NCBI GenBank assembly: GCA_024278275.1
Contig: JAJRTN010000099.1
Location: 1-40,815, forward strand
Direction of reading: 5' to 3'
DNA length: 40,815 nt
From: Candidatus Hydrogenedentota bacterium
GTDB taxonomy: Bacteria; Hydrogenedentota; Hydrogenedentia; Hydrogenedentales; JAJRTN01
Each line of letters begins with the position of its first letter. Positions within the stretch are counted from its first letter, which is position 1. Below are positions 15,764 to 23,908 of the stretch, in pieces. Under the pieces are notes generated by a model. That model had not been told where the DNA came from. It worked only from the letters and a program-made list of their open reading frames with translations, and ran no database searches. The position numbers and the translations under genes were made by a program.

Positions 15764-16871
15764 CGGGATCCGAATCCTGTTGACGGGCGTTGCCGCCACC
15801 ATTGCGCCCGCGCCCGCCACGGCCCCGCCGTCCGCGGCCCCCGCGTCCGCCGCGCTCCTGGGGAGGACGGTCGTTCTTGGCATCCTTGGGGCTGATGATG
15901 ACGCTCCGGTAGAGGGATTCGCCCAGGCTGTAGGTGCGCAGGTCGGGGTCGTTCTCCAAGGTGACGTGGATGATGCGTCGTTCCTGCGGACTGAGCGGTT
16001 TCAGGCGCATGTTGCGCCCCGTGGACTTCGCTTTCTCGGCGAAGGTTTTTGCCATGTCCTCCAGCGAGGCGCGGCGCCGGTCCACGTAGCCCTCCACGTC
16101 CACCACCAGCCGTTCCGTGTTCTCCGCCGTGTCATTGCGGGAGATGATACGGTTGATGAGATACTGCATGGCGCTCAGGTTGCGGCCTTTGCGGCCAATG
16201 AGAATGGCGCTGTCTTCCGACGCGACGTTCAGGCGCGAGCTGCCGTCCTCCATGCGGGCGAATTCCACCGTGCCCGCGAGGCCCATCTTGGCGATAATCT
16301 CCTGAAGCAGGATGGCCGCTTCCAGCCCCTGCTCATCCGTGATCTGGAGGTCCAGGTCTTCCTCGGGACGTTCCCGGCGTGCCTTTGGCGGAGTGTTGAC
16401 CGGACGTTGCTCCGTGCGTGCGGGCTTGGAGCGGTTCTGATCGCCACGCCGGGCGTCCCCTTTGTCCGCGCCCTGCCGTTCACCACGCTGGCCCCGCCCC
16501 CGGCCTTTGCCCGGGCGGCTCTTCTGCTCCGCCCGTGCCGGGCGTTCGCCGTCCTTATCCGTCCGCGGCGATTGCCCCGGCCGCCCCCCCCGCGACTTGC
16601 GTTCCTGGCGCCGGTTTTCAGGGCGCCGGCCCCGGTCCCCCGAAGAGCGTTCCCGGCGCTCCCCTTCGCCCACGCGGCGCCGGGGTTCAGCGGGAAGGTT
16701 CTCCACGATGACTTTTACCTGGACGGGGCGCGCGCCGAATCCGAAGAGGCCCTTGCTGCCCTCGTCCACGATTTCGATCTTATCTACTTCGTACATTTCG
16801 ACGCCCAGTTCCCCGAGCGCTTTTTTAATGGCTTCCTCGCGCGTTTTCGCGCTTGCATTTACCGAACGCAT
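15741..16871 (-). CDS. jag: Jag/KhpB RNA-binding protein (Jag_N-KH-R3H)
   Basis: A 376-aa RNA-binding protein related to SpoIIIJ-associated Jag/KhpB. The Jag_N domain is at residues 1-55 (SAKTREEAIKKALGELGV, then KGLFGFG). A long Arg/Gly/Pro-rich, probably disordered segment spans about 57-170. The KH domain follows (LIGRKGRNLSAMQYLINRI), then R3H (LKPLSPQERRIIHVTL). An RGG-rich tail (GGRGGRGRRGRGGRG) closes the protein. The ATG has AAGGAGAT at ideal spacing; upstream in-frame codons overlap yidC and lack family similarity. The gene lies between yidC and mnmE, its conserved place, and likely links RNA binding to envelope protein production. The two RG-rich segments are longer than in most relatives I know. 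Confidence 0.93.
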   Translation of the reverse strand: MRSVNASAKTREEAIKKALGELGVEMYEVDKIEIVDEGSKGLFGFGARPVQVKVIVENLPAEPRRRVGEGERRERSSGDRGRRPENRRQERKSRGGRPGQSPRTDKDGERPARAEQKSRPGKGRGRGQRGERQGADKGDARRGDQNRSKPARTEQRPVNTPPKARRERPEEDLDLQITDEQGLEAAILLQEIIAKMGLAGTVEFARMEDGSSRLNVASEDSAILIGRKGRNLSAMQYLINRIISRNDTAENTERLVVDVEGYVDRRRASLEDMAKTFAEKAKSTGRNMRLKPLSPQERRIIHVTLENDPDLRTYSLGESLYRSVIISPKDAKNDRPPQERGGRGGRGRRGRGGRGRNGGGNARQQDSDPDAGTFGD

Positions 16872-16926
16872 CGATTCATATCTCCTTGATGCCGCCTGCC
16901 CATACGGGGCGGGGCACATGCTGAGG

Positions 16927-18873
16927 TCACTGTTTCTTGCCTCGGCCCGTTTTCTTGACGGAGCCGTCGGTTGCCCTCGGGTGAGGGCGTTTCTTGCGGC
17001 GCATTTCCTTGGCCGCTTCCCGCTTGCGGGCCTGGGCCGCCGTGTAGAAATTGCCGTATTTCTTGGCGCCCGCCTTTTTCTTCGGCGCCACATCCACATC
17101 GATGTCGCTGATGTGGACAATGTAGTTCTGGGCGATTCCCAGCAGGGTGCTGGTGAGGATATACAGGTTCAGACCCGACGCCATGTTGTAGCAGATAACG
17201 CTGAAGAAGATGGGCATGATCCGCATCATAATTTTCTGCTGCGGGTTCTGCACCGTGGCCGAACTGGGCTGGAACTTCATGCTGAGCACCATGGCGAACC
17301 CCATCAGGATCGGCAGCAGGTTCACGCTGCTGATGGGATTGGGAGAGAGTGGAATGGGGATGTTGAAAGGCAATTCCATCATCCGGTCCGGCTCCGACAG
17401 ATCCGTGATCCAGAAAAAGAAAGGCGCCCGGCGCAGTTCAAACGCCATGGCCAACATCCGGTACAGCGCGATGAACACCGGCATTTGCAGCAGCAGCGGA
17501 AAGCAACCGCCCAGTGGGTTTACACCCCGCTCGCGCCACATCTCCATGGTGCGCCGCTGCAACTCCTCCTTGTCATCGCCCACCTCTTCCTTCAGCTTCT
17601 CAATCTCGGGCGCCAGCTTCTGCATTTTCTTCATGCTCTTCATGCCCTTGAGCGTGAGCGGAAGCATGATGACGCGCACCAGGACCGTGAGGAATATGAT
17701 CGCCAGGCCATAATTGGCGATCACATGGGCATGGAACCAGTTGAGAACGCTGAGAAGGAACTTCGCGAACTGGTCCATGAATCTCACGGAAATGATGAAC
17801 TGGAGGGCATCATCCAGCCCGTCCCAACCGGCTTTCAGGCTGGCGAGATTGGTTGGACCGAGATAGACCTGGAACCGGTACGTCAGCGTTTGCCCGGGCG
17901 CCACTTCGGTGCGCGGCACGCCGATCCCCACCTCGAAGTGTTTCGTGCTGCCCTGGTAATAACCCAGGCAATCGGGCGAACCCTTTTCCCCCTCCTGTGC
18001 CGGTTCCAGTTTCAAGGCCGCCAGGAAATAGGCGCTTTTGATACCCACGAATTCCGGGTCGTGGACCTGCCCCTGGTCGCCTTCCTTGAACTTGGAGGTG
18101 TAGTGGTACTCGTTCTTACCGTTCACGCGCCACAGCACGGCCTGATGCGCCATCCGGTTGTTCTCGTCCCCCGAGGTCACGTTCGGCGCCCAACCCAGTT
18201 TCAGGGCGGGTTCCTTCATATCCATCCCGAGGCGGCGCGTTTCCGTCCCGAGATTCGTGTAGGCCACCTCCACCTCGAAAACGTGGGGATGCCCGTTGCG
18301 CCGGAAGGTCTTGGTGAGACGCGCCCGGCCCGGCCACTCGAACTGAAAGCGCGCTTCATTGTCCCCCCGGGACGGCAAAACCTCCCAACGGCGACTGTTC
18401 GCCTTATCCCCCAGCGCCCCGCTTACCCACACCCCCAACGGGTACGCATCCTCCGCGTCAATGCCCGTCTCGCCTTCGGGCACCAACTGAACCGAATCAT
18501 CCCCGTTGTCTCCCAGGAGCACCGTGGCCTGCTTCAAACGCGCGCCCACCCGCGTAAAACGCAGGTCGAGCAGATCGCCTTGCAGCACCACCTCGTCGTC
18601 CGCCGCGTCGGCGGGCGCCGCGGCGACGGGGGGAAGCCCCGACACTTCCTCGGGCAGGGCGCGGTCATGTTCCGCGGTGTTCGTTTCGGCGGGAACCGTG
18701 CCGGGTGTTTCCGCTGTCTCGCGGGTTACGGCGGTGTCTGGCGCCACCGGCTGCCGGGGGGGCTGGGGCGGCATGGCGAAATAGCTCCACGCCACCAGCA
18801 GACCCGTCATCAACACGATCCCGATGATCTGGTTCCGCTGTAACGAGCGGTCTCTTTCGTTATCACCCAGCAC
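16927..18873 (-). CDS. yidC: Membrane protein insertase YidC
   Basis: A 648-aa inner-membrane insertase and chaperone that inserts proteins alone or with SecYEG. The Gram-negative type architecture is clear: an N-terminal TM (about 16-34), a large periplasmic domain (about 60-385, with a low-complexity Thr/Ala/Pro linker first), then five TM helices beginning near FLLSVLNWFHAHVIANYGLAIIF. The conserved segments LKGMKSMKKMQKLAPEIEKLKEE, NPLGGCFPLLLQMPVFIALYR and the late AQNY are present. The last 50 residues are strongly basic (KKKAGAKKYGNF, then RKREAAKEMRRKKR), a ribosome-binding type extension. It lies 53 bp after yidD and 55 bp before jag in one probable operon. Confidence 0.97.
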   Translation of the reverse strand: MLGDNERDRSLQRNQIIGIVLMTGLLVAWSYFAMPPQPPRQPVAPDTAVTRETAETPGTVPAETNTAEHDRALPEEVSGLPPVAAAPADAADDEVVLQGDLLDLRFTRVGARLKQATVLLGDNGDDSVQLVPEGETGIDAEDAYPLGVWVSGALGDKANSRRWEVLPSRGDNEARFQFEWPGRARLTKTFRRNGHPHVFEVEVAYTNLGTETRRLGMDMKEPALKLGWAPNVTSGDENNRMAHQAVLWRVNGKNEYHYTSKFKEGDQGQVHDPEFVGIKSAYFLAALKLEPAQEGEKGSPDCLGYYQGSTKHFEVGIGVPRTEVAPGQTLTYRFQVYLGPTNLASLKAGWDGLDDALQFIISVRFMDQFAKFLLSVLNWFHAHVIANYGLAIIFLTVLVRVIMLPLTLKGMKSMKKMQKLAPEIEKLKEEVGDDKEELQRRTMEMWRERGVNPLGGCFPLLLQMPVFIALYRMLAMAFELRRAPFFFWITDLSEPDRMMELPFNIPIPLSPNPISSVNLLPILMGFAMVLSMKFQPSSATVQNPQQKIMMRIMPIFFSVICYNMASGLNLYILTSTLLGIAQNYIVHISDIDVDVAPKKKAGAKKYGNFYTAAQARKREAAKEMRRKKRPHPRATDGSVKKTGRGKKQ

Positions 18874-18926
18874 GATAGACTTCTCCTAATGGAACCCTTG
18901 GCCCCATGGCGGACGCGGTGTTTCCG

Positions 18927-19172
18927 TCACGAGTGCGATTGCCTCTGGCGGCGGGGGCGTCGTTCCGGAACCGGGTCGAAACCGCCGGCGCAGAACGGCT
19001 GACAGCGCAGAATACGCCACAGGGCGTACCCCGTGCCCGCGATGATTCCGTGGATGCGGAGGGCTTCAATGGCGTACTGCGAACAGGAAGGATGGAATCG
19101 GCAGTTTTGACCCAGCAGGGGCGAGATCAGTTTCTGGTAGAGGCGGATACACGCTATCAGTATCCTGGACAT
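18927..19172 (-). CDS. yidD: Membrane protein insertion efficiency factor YidD
   Basis: An 81-aa protein of the YidD (Haemolytic/DUF37) family, which binds the inner face of the membrane and helps YidC-dependent insertion. The family core is complete: [30 protein letters not shown], then a [13 protein letters not shown] segment with conserved cysteines. The ATG overlaps the rnpA stop as TGATG, which fixes the start and points to coupled translation. A longer in-frame start exists inside rnpA but adds unrelated residues. Confidence 0.95.
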   Translation of the reverse strand: MSRILIACIRLYQKLISPLLGQNCRFHPSCSQYAIEALRIHGIIAGTGYALWRILRCQPFCAGGFDPVPERRPRRQRQSHS

Positions 19173-19519
19173 CAGATGAGTCCACCTCGTTTCAACAGCT
19201 TTCCAAACTCCGCGGCGCACCCGGCGTAATCCAGTTGCGCGGCCGAGGGTCGTGCAACCATCACCAGGTACGCCTCCTTCAAGAGCGTCGGCCGGCGCAT
19301 GCGGTAGTATTCCCGCAGGTAACGCTTCACGCGGTTTCGGACCACCGCGTTGCCGACCTTGCGCGACACGGCCAGCCCCAGCTTGCCGCCCGGCCTGTCC
19401 CGCTCCACCCAGTAACAGATGAAATACCTGCCTGGAATGCGATGGCCACTCTTGAACGTCAGGGCGAAATCCGCCTTGCGAACGAGCCGTGCATCGCGGG
19501 GAAATCCAAAGCGCTTCAT
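19172..19519 (-). CDS. rnpA: Ribonuclease P protein component
   Basis: About 115 aa, the protein subunit of RNase P, which aids RnpB RNA in cleaving 5' leaders from pre-tRNAs. The family motif [13 protein letters not shown] is present, as are [11 protein letters not shown] and [13 protein letters not shown], typical of the RnpA fold. Either ATG at 19519 or the GTG just before it (19522) may be used; the binding site is weak, with AAGG nearly touching the start. It lies 22 bp after rpmH and overlaps yidD by 1 bp. The RNA subunit gene is not in this window. Confidence 0.95.
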   Translation of the reverse strand: MKRFGFPRDARLVRKADFALTFKSGHRIPGRYFICYWVERDRPGGKLGLAVSRKVGNAVVRNRVKRYLREYYRMRRPTLLKEAYLVMVARPSAAQLDYAGCAAEFGKLLKRGGLI

Positions 19520-19541
19520 CACCTTACGGAACGCGGCAAGC

Positions 19542-19676
19542 CTACAGGGCCAGACGCTTACGTCCCTTGCGCCGGCGATTGGCGATCACCCGGCGGCCCC
19601 CCTTGGTGGCCATGCGGGCTCGGAATCCATGGGTCCGCTTGCGGCGGATATTCGACGGTTGAAACGTCCGTTTCAC
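19542..19676 (-). CDS. rpmH: 50S ribosomal protein L34
   Basis: A 44-aa highly basic ribosomal protein. The translation begins (V)[20 protein letters not shown] and ends with GRKRLAL, with the MATKGGRRV core in the middle, which is diagnostic of L34. The start is GTG, preceded by GAGGAGA at good spacing. The gene heads the rpmH-rnpA-yidD-yidC-jag-mnmE cluster. Confidence 0.97.
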   Translation of the reverse strand: MKRTFQPSNIRRKRTHGFRARMATKGGRRVIANRRRKGRKRLAL

Positions 19677-19792
19677 GGCAATCTCCTCTCAAAAGTCGTG
19701 TTGATTCTTGGTGCGCGGGAAGTGGCGCGGGGGATGGGAGAACCCCGGATTGAACAACAGCGCCCGGCTGTCCTGCCCCGTGCAAGTGCGGT

Positions 19793-19822
19793 AGTCTACG
19801 ACACTTACACCCGGCCAGTCAA
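19793..19822 (-). promoter_or_regulatory. Promoter of the rpmH operon
   Basis: On the minus strand TTGACT (19817-19822) is separated by 18 bp from TAGACT (19793-19798), about 115 bp ahead of the rpmH start. This is the best match in the 200-bp gap upstream of rpmH and probably drives the whole cluster. No run of DnaA boxes (TTATCCACA) is visible here, so I do not call an origin. Confidence 0.5.
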
Positions 19823-19880
19823 ACTATTCGCCTATCGAGCGAAGTCTTCGGGCAGCCGCCGGCAGGGTTCTTGTTCGACC

Positions 19881-20285
19881 TTATGCAACCCGGTAGATCA
19901 GCGCATCCTCGATGAAATGCCCATTGATGACATTCTTCGAGAATCGAACATAAGCAATACCGGCACCGGTTTTCTGCATGGTTTTTAGAAGTTTGACGAG
20001 TTCGGCATTCTCGTCGAGCAGCCGAATCACGGAAAGTGGTATCGCGGATGCCTTGGGACCCAATTGTTTCAAGGCATCACGGATCGTTTTATACACTTCA
20101 CGGGGCCCCTTTTCAGACACCTCTGGCGACGCAAACAAGAGGCACCACTCGTTGATTTCGGGAATGAACAACCACAGTGCCGCCTCGGTGCGCAGTCCGG
20201 CTTCGTCGAGTTTTCGAGTTAACTCGGCTCCGGCCTCGACCATCGCATCCGTAAGCTGGTCTTTCACCACTGTGTCCTCAGCCAT
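19881..20285 (-). CDS. Small protein of unknown function paired with a HEPN gene
   Basis: A 134-aa soluble acidic protein. I do not recognise a named domain. It has an alpha-rich N-terminus (VKDQLTDAMVEAGAELTRKLDEAG), a hydrophobic beta-like core (AALWLFIPEINEWCLLFASPEV), a further helix, and a C-terminal stretch GAGIAYVRFSKNVINGHFIEDALIYRV that resembles a beta-hairpin. The ATG follows GGGAG by 9 nt. It overlaps the upstream HEPN gene by 22 bp, so the two are made together. The pairing suggests a partner, regulator or antitoxin of the HEPN protein, which is inference. It lacks the GSxxxxxDxD signature of MNT nucleotidyltransferases, the usual HEPN partners. Confidence 0.75.
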   Translation of the reverse strand: MAEDTVVKDQLTDAMVEAGAELTRKLDEAGLRTEAALWLFIPEINEWCLLFASPEVSEKGPREVYKTIRDALKQLGPKASAIPLSVIRLLDENAELVKLLKTMQKTGAGIAYVRFSKNVINGHFIEDALIYRVA

Positions 20286-20680
20286 GAAAGTACTCCCGAG
20301 GACGGATCGACAATAGCTTCGAGCATGTCACGGGCCATTGCTTCCGTCGTTGAATGATCATAACGCGACGTTTCATTCCAATCACGAATGGCGTTCCAGT
20401 TCAACTCGAATCGTTGATCTTTCTTGGCTTGTGCCTCCAGAGCGCTCTTTACGCCGGAGATATTGAGAAGTTGGTCGAGCCGGTGTGTGTAGAAGTCCCT
20501 CACGATGGTCTTGTCAGGCACCTCATGTTCACGGAACTGCTTTGAAGCACACGCCTTCAAGGCGCATTCAACCGCGTAGCCGAGCAGGTAATACGCGGCG
20601 GCCCAGCGCCCTTGTCGCAGGAGCGCCTCGGCATCCGCGACACGCATTTCGGCCAGTATATGCAAGTCGGCTCGATCCAT
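20264..20680 (-). CDS. HEPN-domain protein, candidate RNase/toxin
   Basis: About 138 aa, all-helical, with the HEPN signature GRWAAAYYLLGYAVECALKACASKQF in the first helix pair. HEPN proteins are often metal-independent RNases using an R-X4-6-H motif. Here RDFYTH (R61 to H66) fits R-X4-H in the second half of the fold. The start may be ATG at 20680 or a GTG at 20689; neither has a strong binding site. Overlap with the 134-aa gene forms a two-gene unit. Known HEPN toxins work in pairs with MNT antitoxins; this partner looks different. Toxicity is not shown by sequence alone. Confidence 0.75.
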   Translation of the reverse strand: MDRADLHILAEMRVADAEALLRQGRWAAAYYLLGYAVECALKACASKQFREHEVPDKTIVRDFYTHRLDQLLNISGVKSALEAQAKKDQRFELNWNAIRDWNETSRYDHSTTEAMARDMLEAIVDPSSGVLSWLRTQW

Positions 20681-20784
20681 CAATACCACGCATCGAATAG
20701 GGCAACCGAAGATACCGACAGTCAGTCACTATTCATTCCGTCAAGTTTGATTGCCGCGGCGGTTTTCAGCAATGGCACCGGGTT

Positions 20785-20793
20785 AGTTTAGCA
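20785..20793 (-). promoter_or_regulatory. Candidate extended -10 for the HEPN pair
   Basis: On the minus strand TGCTAAACT (TG, one base, TAAACT) lies about 105 bp ahead of the HEPN start in the 160-bp gap after the HisG-like gene. There is no good -35. It suggests the pair has its own promoter. Confidence 0.3.
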
Positions 20794-20852
20794 CTTTTCC
20801 CACGGTGTGTATACGGCGAGAAGCGACAAGTGTCATACTGAACGGTTCCGTT

Positions 20853-21905
20853 TCAAAACGCTATGGCGTCAATGCCGGGGATACAGGAATCCAGCGGCAC
20901 GGTCTCGATGCCGGTGGCGCCCAGCCTGGCCAGTTCATAGCGGGCCCTGGCGAAGGCCAGGGTTTTGTCCCGCGTGTCCATCTGCACGCTGAATTCCGTG
21001 TAGGCTTGGCCCGCGTTGCTGGTGGGCTCGTCCGCGTAAAGCCGGTTTTCCCGAAGATAGTCCAGGATTACGGGCACCTTCTCATTGGGCACATTGAAGA
21101 GTACCAGCACCTTGTTGGCCGCCGAGATGGAACCATGGAGATTCAGCAGAAACATGCGGGCCAATTCATATTTTTCCGGGTCCTTTTTGACCTTGGGATT
21201 GACCCAGATGCCCGTCTCGGACCGCATGATTTCTTCGCCGATCTGCAAGCCGTAATTGCGGATGGCGCTTCCGGTCTGGGTGATCTCCAAGCCGAAATCG
21301 GCGGCGCCGTGTACCACCTTCGCCTCCGTTTTACCCCAGGTTTCATAGATAACGATGCCCTGTTTGATACGGGGGGGCGTCTTGAATTTCTGTATCGAGT
21401 AGTCCCCGTGGCTTTCGCCGAAACCCTGGGCCTTGGCCTTGGCCCGGAACCACTCCAGCGCGAGATAGGGCATCTCGGAAACCATCGTAATCAACGGTTT
21501 TTCCGACAGGAGGGCCTTGAACCAGTCGTCATAGCCTGCTCCGTCGTCAATCCTGTTGTTGATGGTGACGATACGGACATGACCGCGCTGCAACGAAAGC
21601 ACCTTCTCCAGCTCAATCGTTTCGCCGTACTCGTAGCGGTATTCGAGAATACGCTCGCGAACCCAGTCATCACCCGCGATGGCGATATCCAATTCACCCA
21701 GCGCCAACTGCGCCCCGAATTCCTGGGGGCGCCCGTCCCAACCCACGAGGGCGGCGTTGAAGGGAAAGTTCGTGGGACCGCCCTGATCATACCCCTTGGT
21801 CTGAAAGCCCGCATGTTCAAGCAGGCTGATGAGGTTGCCCCCGCGGTTCGGGTCGGCCAGCGATCCGGCCGGCATGCCAATAACAAGTTTCGCATCGTTC
21901 ATCAT
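20853..21905 (-). CDS. hisG: HisG-like ATP phosphoribosyltransferase
   Basis: A 350-aa protein resembling ATP phosphoribosyltransferase, the first enzyme of histidine synthesis, which joins ATP and PRPP. Typical features are an opening LVIGMPAGSL with a following LLEHAGF, a GELDIAIAGDDWV segment, and the PRPP-region-like HGAADFGLEITQTGSAIRNYGL followed by IMRSETGIWVNP. The C-terminal 100 residues end with a small alpha/beta part (GATGIETVPLD) like the HisG regulatory domain. The ATG at 21905 follows AGGAA by 5 nt; longer starts add unrelated residues. It stands alone with no other his genes in the window. The sequence is divergent, so a related phosphoribosyltransferase function remains possible. 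Confidence 0.7.
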   Translation of the reverse strand: MMNDAKLVIGMPAGSLADPNRGGNLISLLEHAGFQTKGYDQGGPTNFPFNAALVGWDGRPQEFGAQLALGELDIAIAGDDWVRERILEYRYEYGETIELEKVLSLQRGHVRIVTINNRIDDGAGYDDWFKALLSEKPLITMVSEMPYLALEWFRAKAKAQGFGESHGDYSIQKFKTPPRIKQGIVIYETWGKTEAKVVHGAADFGLEITQTGSAIRNYGLQIGEEIMRSETGIWVNPKVKKDPEKYELARMFLLNLHGSISAANKVLVLFNVPNEKVPVILDYLRENRLYADEPTSNAGQAYTEFSVQMDTRDKTLAFARARYELARLGATGIETVPLDSCIPGIDAIAF

Positions 21906-22215
21906 TCGTGTTCCTGTCAGGCTGGGTTGGCGCCGGCGTGCAAGAGGGGACGTCAGGAAACCGCTTGGGAAAGCGGAGTCCTGGTACACCAGGGGTGGGA
22001 CACGAGAGGGCCGGCCGGCTCATTTTCCTCACCCAATAACGGGTGATAGTATACGGGCCTGCCGCGGTGTCTTTCCACCTGCCCTTGCAGGGTTTTCAGG
22101 AGGCGATTCGCGGTCTGGTAAATGGCCGCCCCGGGTGGTAGGCTTCCCCTTTCAGGCCGGGGCGCGTCCCCGGTCCGTTCCGCAACGCTGAAAAACCCTT
22201 TGGAGTATCCTTTCC
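21906..22215. other. Divergent intergenic region between the HisG-like gene and a secreted protein
   Basis: This 310-bp gap holds a TATACT (-10 like, minus strand, 22048-22053) next to a CACCC / GGGTG hairpin at 22030-22045, and a GC-rich hairpin (GGCCGGGG with CCCCGGTCC) near 22155-22175. No gene is seen. The TATACT may serve the HisG-like gene but has no -35 partner. Confidence 0.4.
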
Positions 22216-23841
22216 ATGCGCCTCTTGCCGGTTCTACTGCTGATTTCCTGCGCCGCCACGGCCGGGGAAATGCCCCGCTTCTCCATGGGCCATGACCATA
22301 TGGCGCGGCTCGGGGCGGCCGGGTGTGACTGGTCTTTCGTGCAGGACAACCTCGCTGTCTGCCAACTCCAGATCAATGCGGTGGCCTATCTTTCACCGCA
22401 AGAAGAACTTCGGGGGCTGGTGAAGATTCTCAGGAGGAAGAACATTGCCATTGCCGTGGAGTGCGCCTATTTTGACCGGCGCAGCACGATGGAGGACTTC
22501 TCGGGACCCAACCCGAAGGGCATCCATGACGTGCCGCGGAAAGTGCTTGAACCGGGCGTGGGCCGGGAAACGGCGCGCCTGGAAATCGCCAAGCTCGCCC
22601 CATTGTTCGCGGCGGGCGGCACACCGGACCGAATCGTGATGGACGGTCCTTTCCGCCGCCTCATGGAACCCAACGGCGACCGGGCGGCGGGCATTCCGCT
22701 GACGGACGCGGTGAAAGAAATCATCGCCTACATGCGGACCTGGCTGGAGACCTATCCCGAGATCAAGTTTACGTGCATCACCAACTTCCCCAATTGGGCC
22801 TGGAAAGACTACCCCGCCTACCGCGCCGACAAGAAAGGACACGGCGACTGGTACCCGTGCATCCGCCCATTGGTGGCGGCAACCAAGGCGGCGCAGCTCC
22901 CCCTCACCGCCATCCGCGCGGACAACCCCTACGAATACGCCCAGGGGATGATTCCCGTGCCGTGGAACGCGAAAGGCGTGGACTGGATGGCACGGCTCCG
23001 GGATCTCGAACGGTATGCCGAGGGCGAGGGTCTGGATTTCGAGATGACCCTCAACTCTTCATACGGCGGGATGGCCTCGGCGCAAGGCTTCTATCGGGAT
23101 ACGCTGAAGTTCCTGGGCGCGTACCGCGAATCCGGCGGCACGCCGTCGCTCTACATGATTCACACGTGGTACCCTTTTCCGAAGAAGCTCTGTCCCGAGG
23201 ATGAACCCTATACCATGACCAACCTCGTGAAAGCGGTCATGGAGGACTGCCGGGGTGAGGTCGGCGCGGCCCTGGCGCGGGAACTTGCCCGGCCCCGGCC
23301 GAAGGTGGCCCACTCCGTGCTCGACATGGCGCCGCCCACGGGGGAAGGGGGCAATCGTCACCCCGATTTCCCCGGCACGGGAACGTGGTCGTATTGGACC
23401 GCGACCGGCGTGGACAGCCCCGTCGAACTTGGTCCCGGAAAAGTGCGCTACCGGCCCATGGCGTGGAACGGGAAAACGGTCCCGGGCCGGGGCTACGAGG
23501 GAAAGGGCACGCGGATTACCCTGGATCACGTGGAGCGCACCGAGATGGTCCCCCAACGGGGCGGCACGCCCGTGTTGCGCTGGACCAGCGGCATCACCGG
23601 GACCGTCCGCGTGTCGGGCACCTGGTGGATGTCCGCTCCCGGCAACATGAATCTCGTCATTTTCGCGAAGGGCAAGCCCATCGTGGAACGCCGGAACTAC
23701 ACCGAGACGAGAAACCCCGGCTTCGCCTTCGACGAAGCGGTCGAGGTAGAGCCCGGCGACACCATCGAATTCTGGGCCGACGCCAACACCGATCCGCGTC
23801 ACGACGCCGCCCGGCTGCGGGCGACGATTGCCGAATGGTAA
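22216..23841 (+). CDS. Secreted protein of unrecognised family, glycosidase-like barrel suspected
   Basis: A 541-aa exported protein. The hydrophobic start MRLLPVLLLISCAATAG is a signal peptide; LISC at 9-12 would fit a lipobox, though the signal would be unusually short. I do not recognise the family. Residues about 25-370 show alternating beta/alpha texture of a TIM barrel, with DRIVMDGPFR, KFTCITNFPNWAWKDYP, LTAIRADNPYEYA and LDFEMTLNSSYGG, as seen in glycosidase-like enzymes. Residues about 390-541 are beta-rich with paired WT/WW motifs (TVRVSGTWWMSAPGN, then EPGDTIEFWADAN), typical of a sandwich domain. GGAG lies about 12 nt before the ATG. It is convergent with the M4 peptidase gene. 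Confidence 0.75.
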   Translation: MRLLPVLLLISCAATAGEMPRFSMGHDHMARLGAAGCDWSFVQDNLAVCQLQINAVAYLSPQEELRGLVKILRRKNIAIAVECAYFDRRSTMEDFSGPNPKGIHDVPRKVLEPGVGRETARLEIAKLAPLFAAGGTPDRIVMDGPFRRLMEPNGDRAAGIPLTDAVKEIIAYMRTWLETYPEIKFTCITNFPNWAWKDYPAYRADKKGHGDWYPCIRPLVAATKAAQLPLTAIRADNPYEYAQGMIPVPWNAKGVDWMARLRDLERYAEGEGLDFEMTLNSSYGGMASAQGFYRDTLKFLGAYRESGGTPSLYMIHTWYPFPKKLCPEDEPYTMTNLVKAVMEDCRGEVGAALARELARPRPKVAHSVLDMAPPTGEGGNRHPDFPGTGTWSYWTATGVDSPVELGPGKVRYRPMAWNGKTVPGRGYEGKGTRITLDHVERTEMVPQRGGTPVLRWTSGITGTVRVSGTWWMSAPGNMNLVIFAKGKPIVERRNYTETRNPGFAFDEAVEVEPGDTIEFWADANTDPRHDAARLRATIAEW

Positions 23842-23901
23842 CGGACAGACACGGACGGCACGTCATTTCCGCCTCACGGTGCTGGTTCGTGTTCGTCCGT
23901 G
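23840..23901 (+). repeat. 10-bp-phased ACGGAC array, copy 3
   Basis: Units at 23840 (AACGGAC, overlapping the stop codon) and 23850 (CACGGAC), and inverse units at 23885 (GTTCGTG) and 23895 (GTCCGTG), again 10 bp apart. The hairpin sits between convergent genes and may end transcription from both sides. Confidence 0.65.
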
Positions 23902-23908
23902 TTTTCTT

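Noticed and set aside
16462-18843. 793-codon open frame on the plus strand opposite yidC and jag
   Set aside because: Mirrors yidC codons; no recognisable fold and no binding site.
19677-19880. Replication origin upstream of rpmH
   Set aside because: No cluster of DnaA boxes, no AT-rich unwinding element and no dnaA or dnaN nearby.
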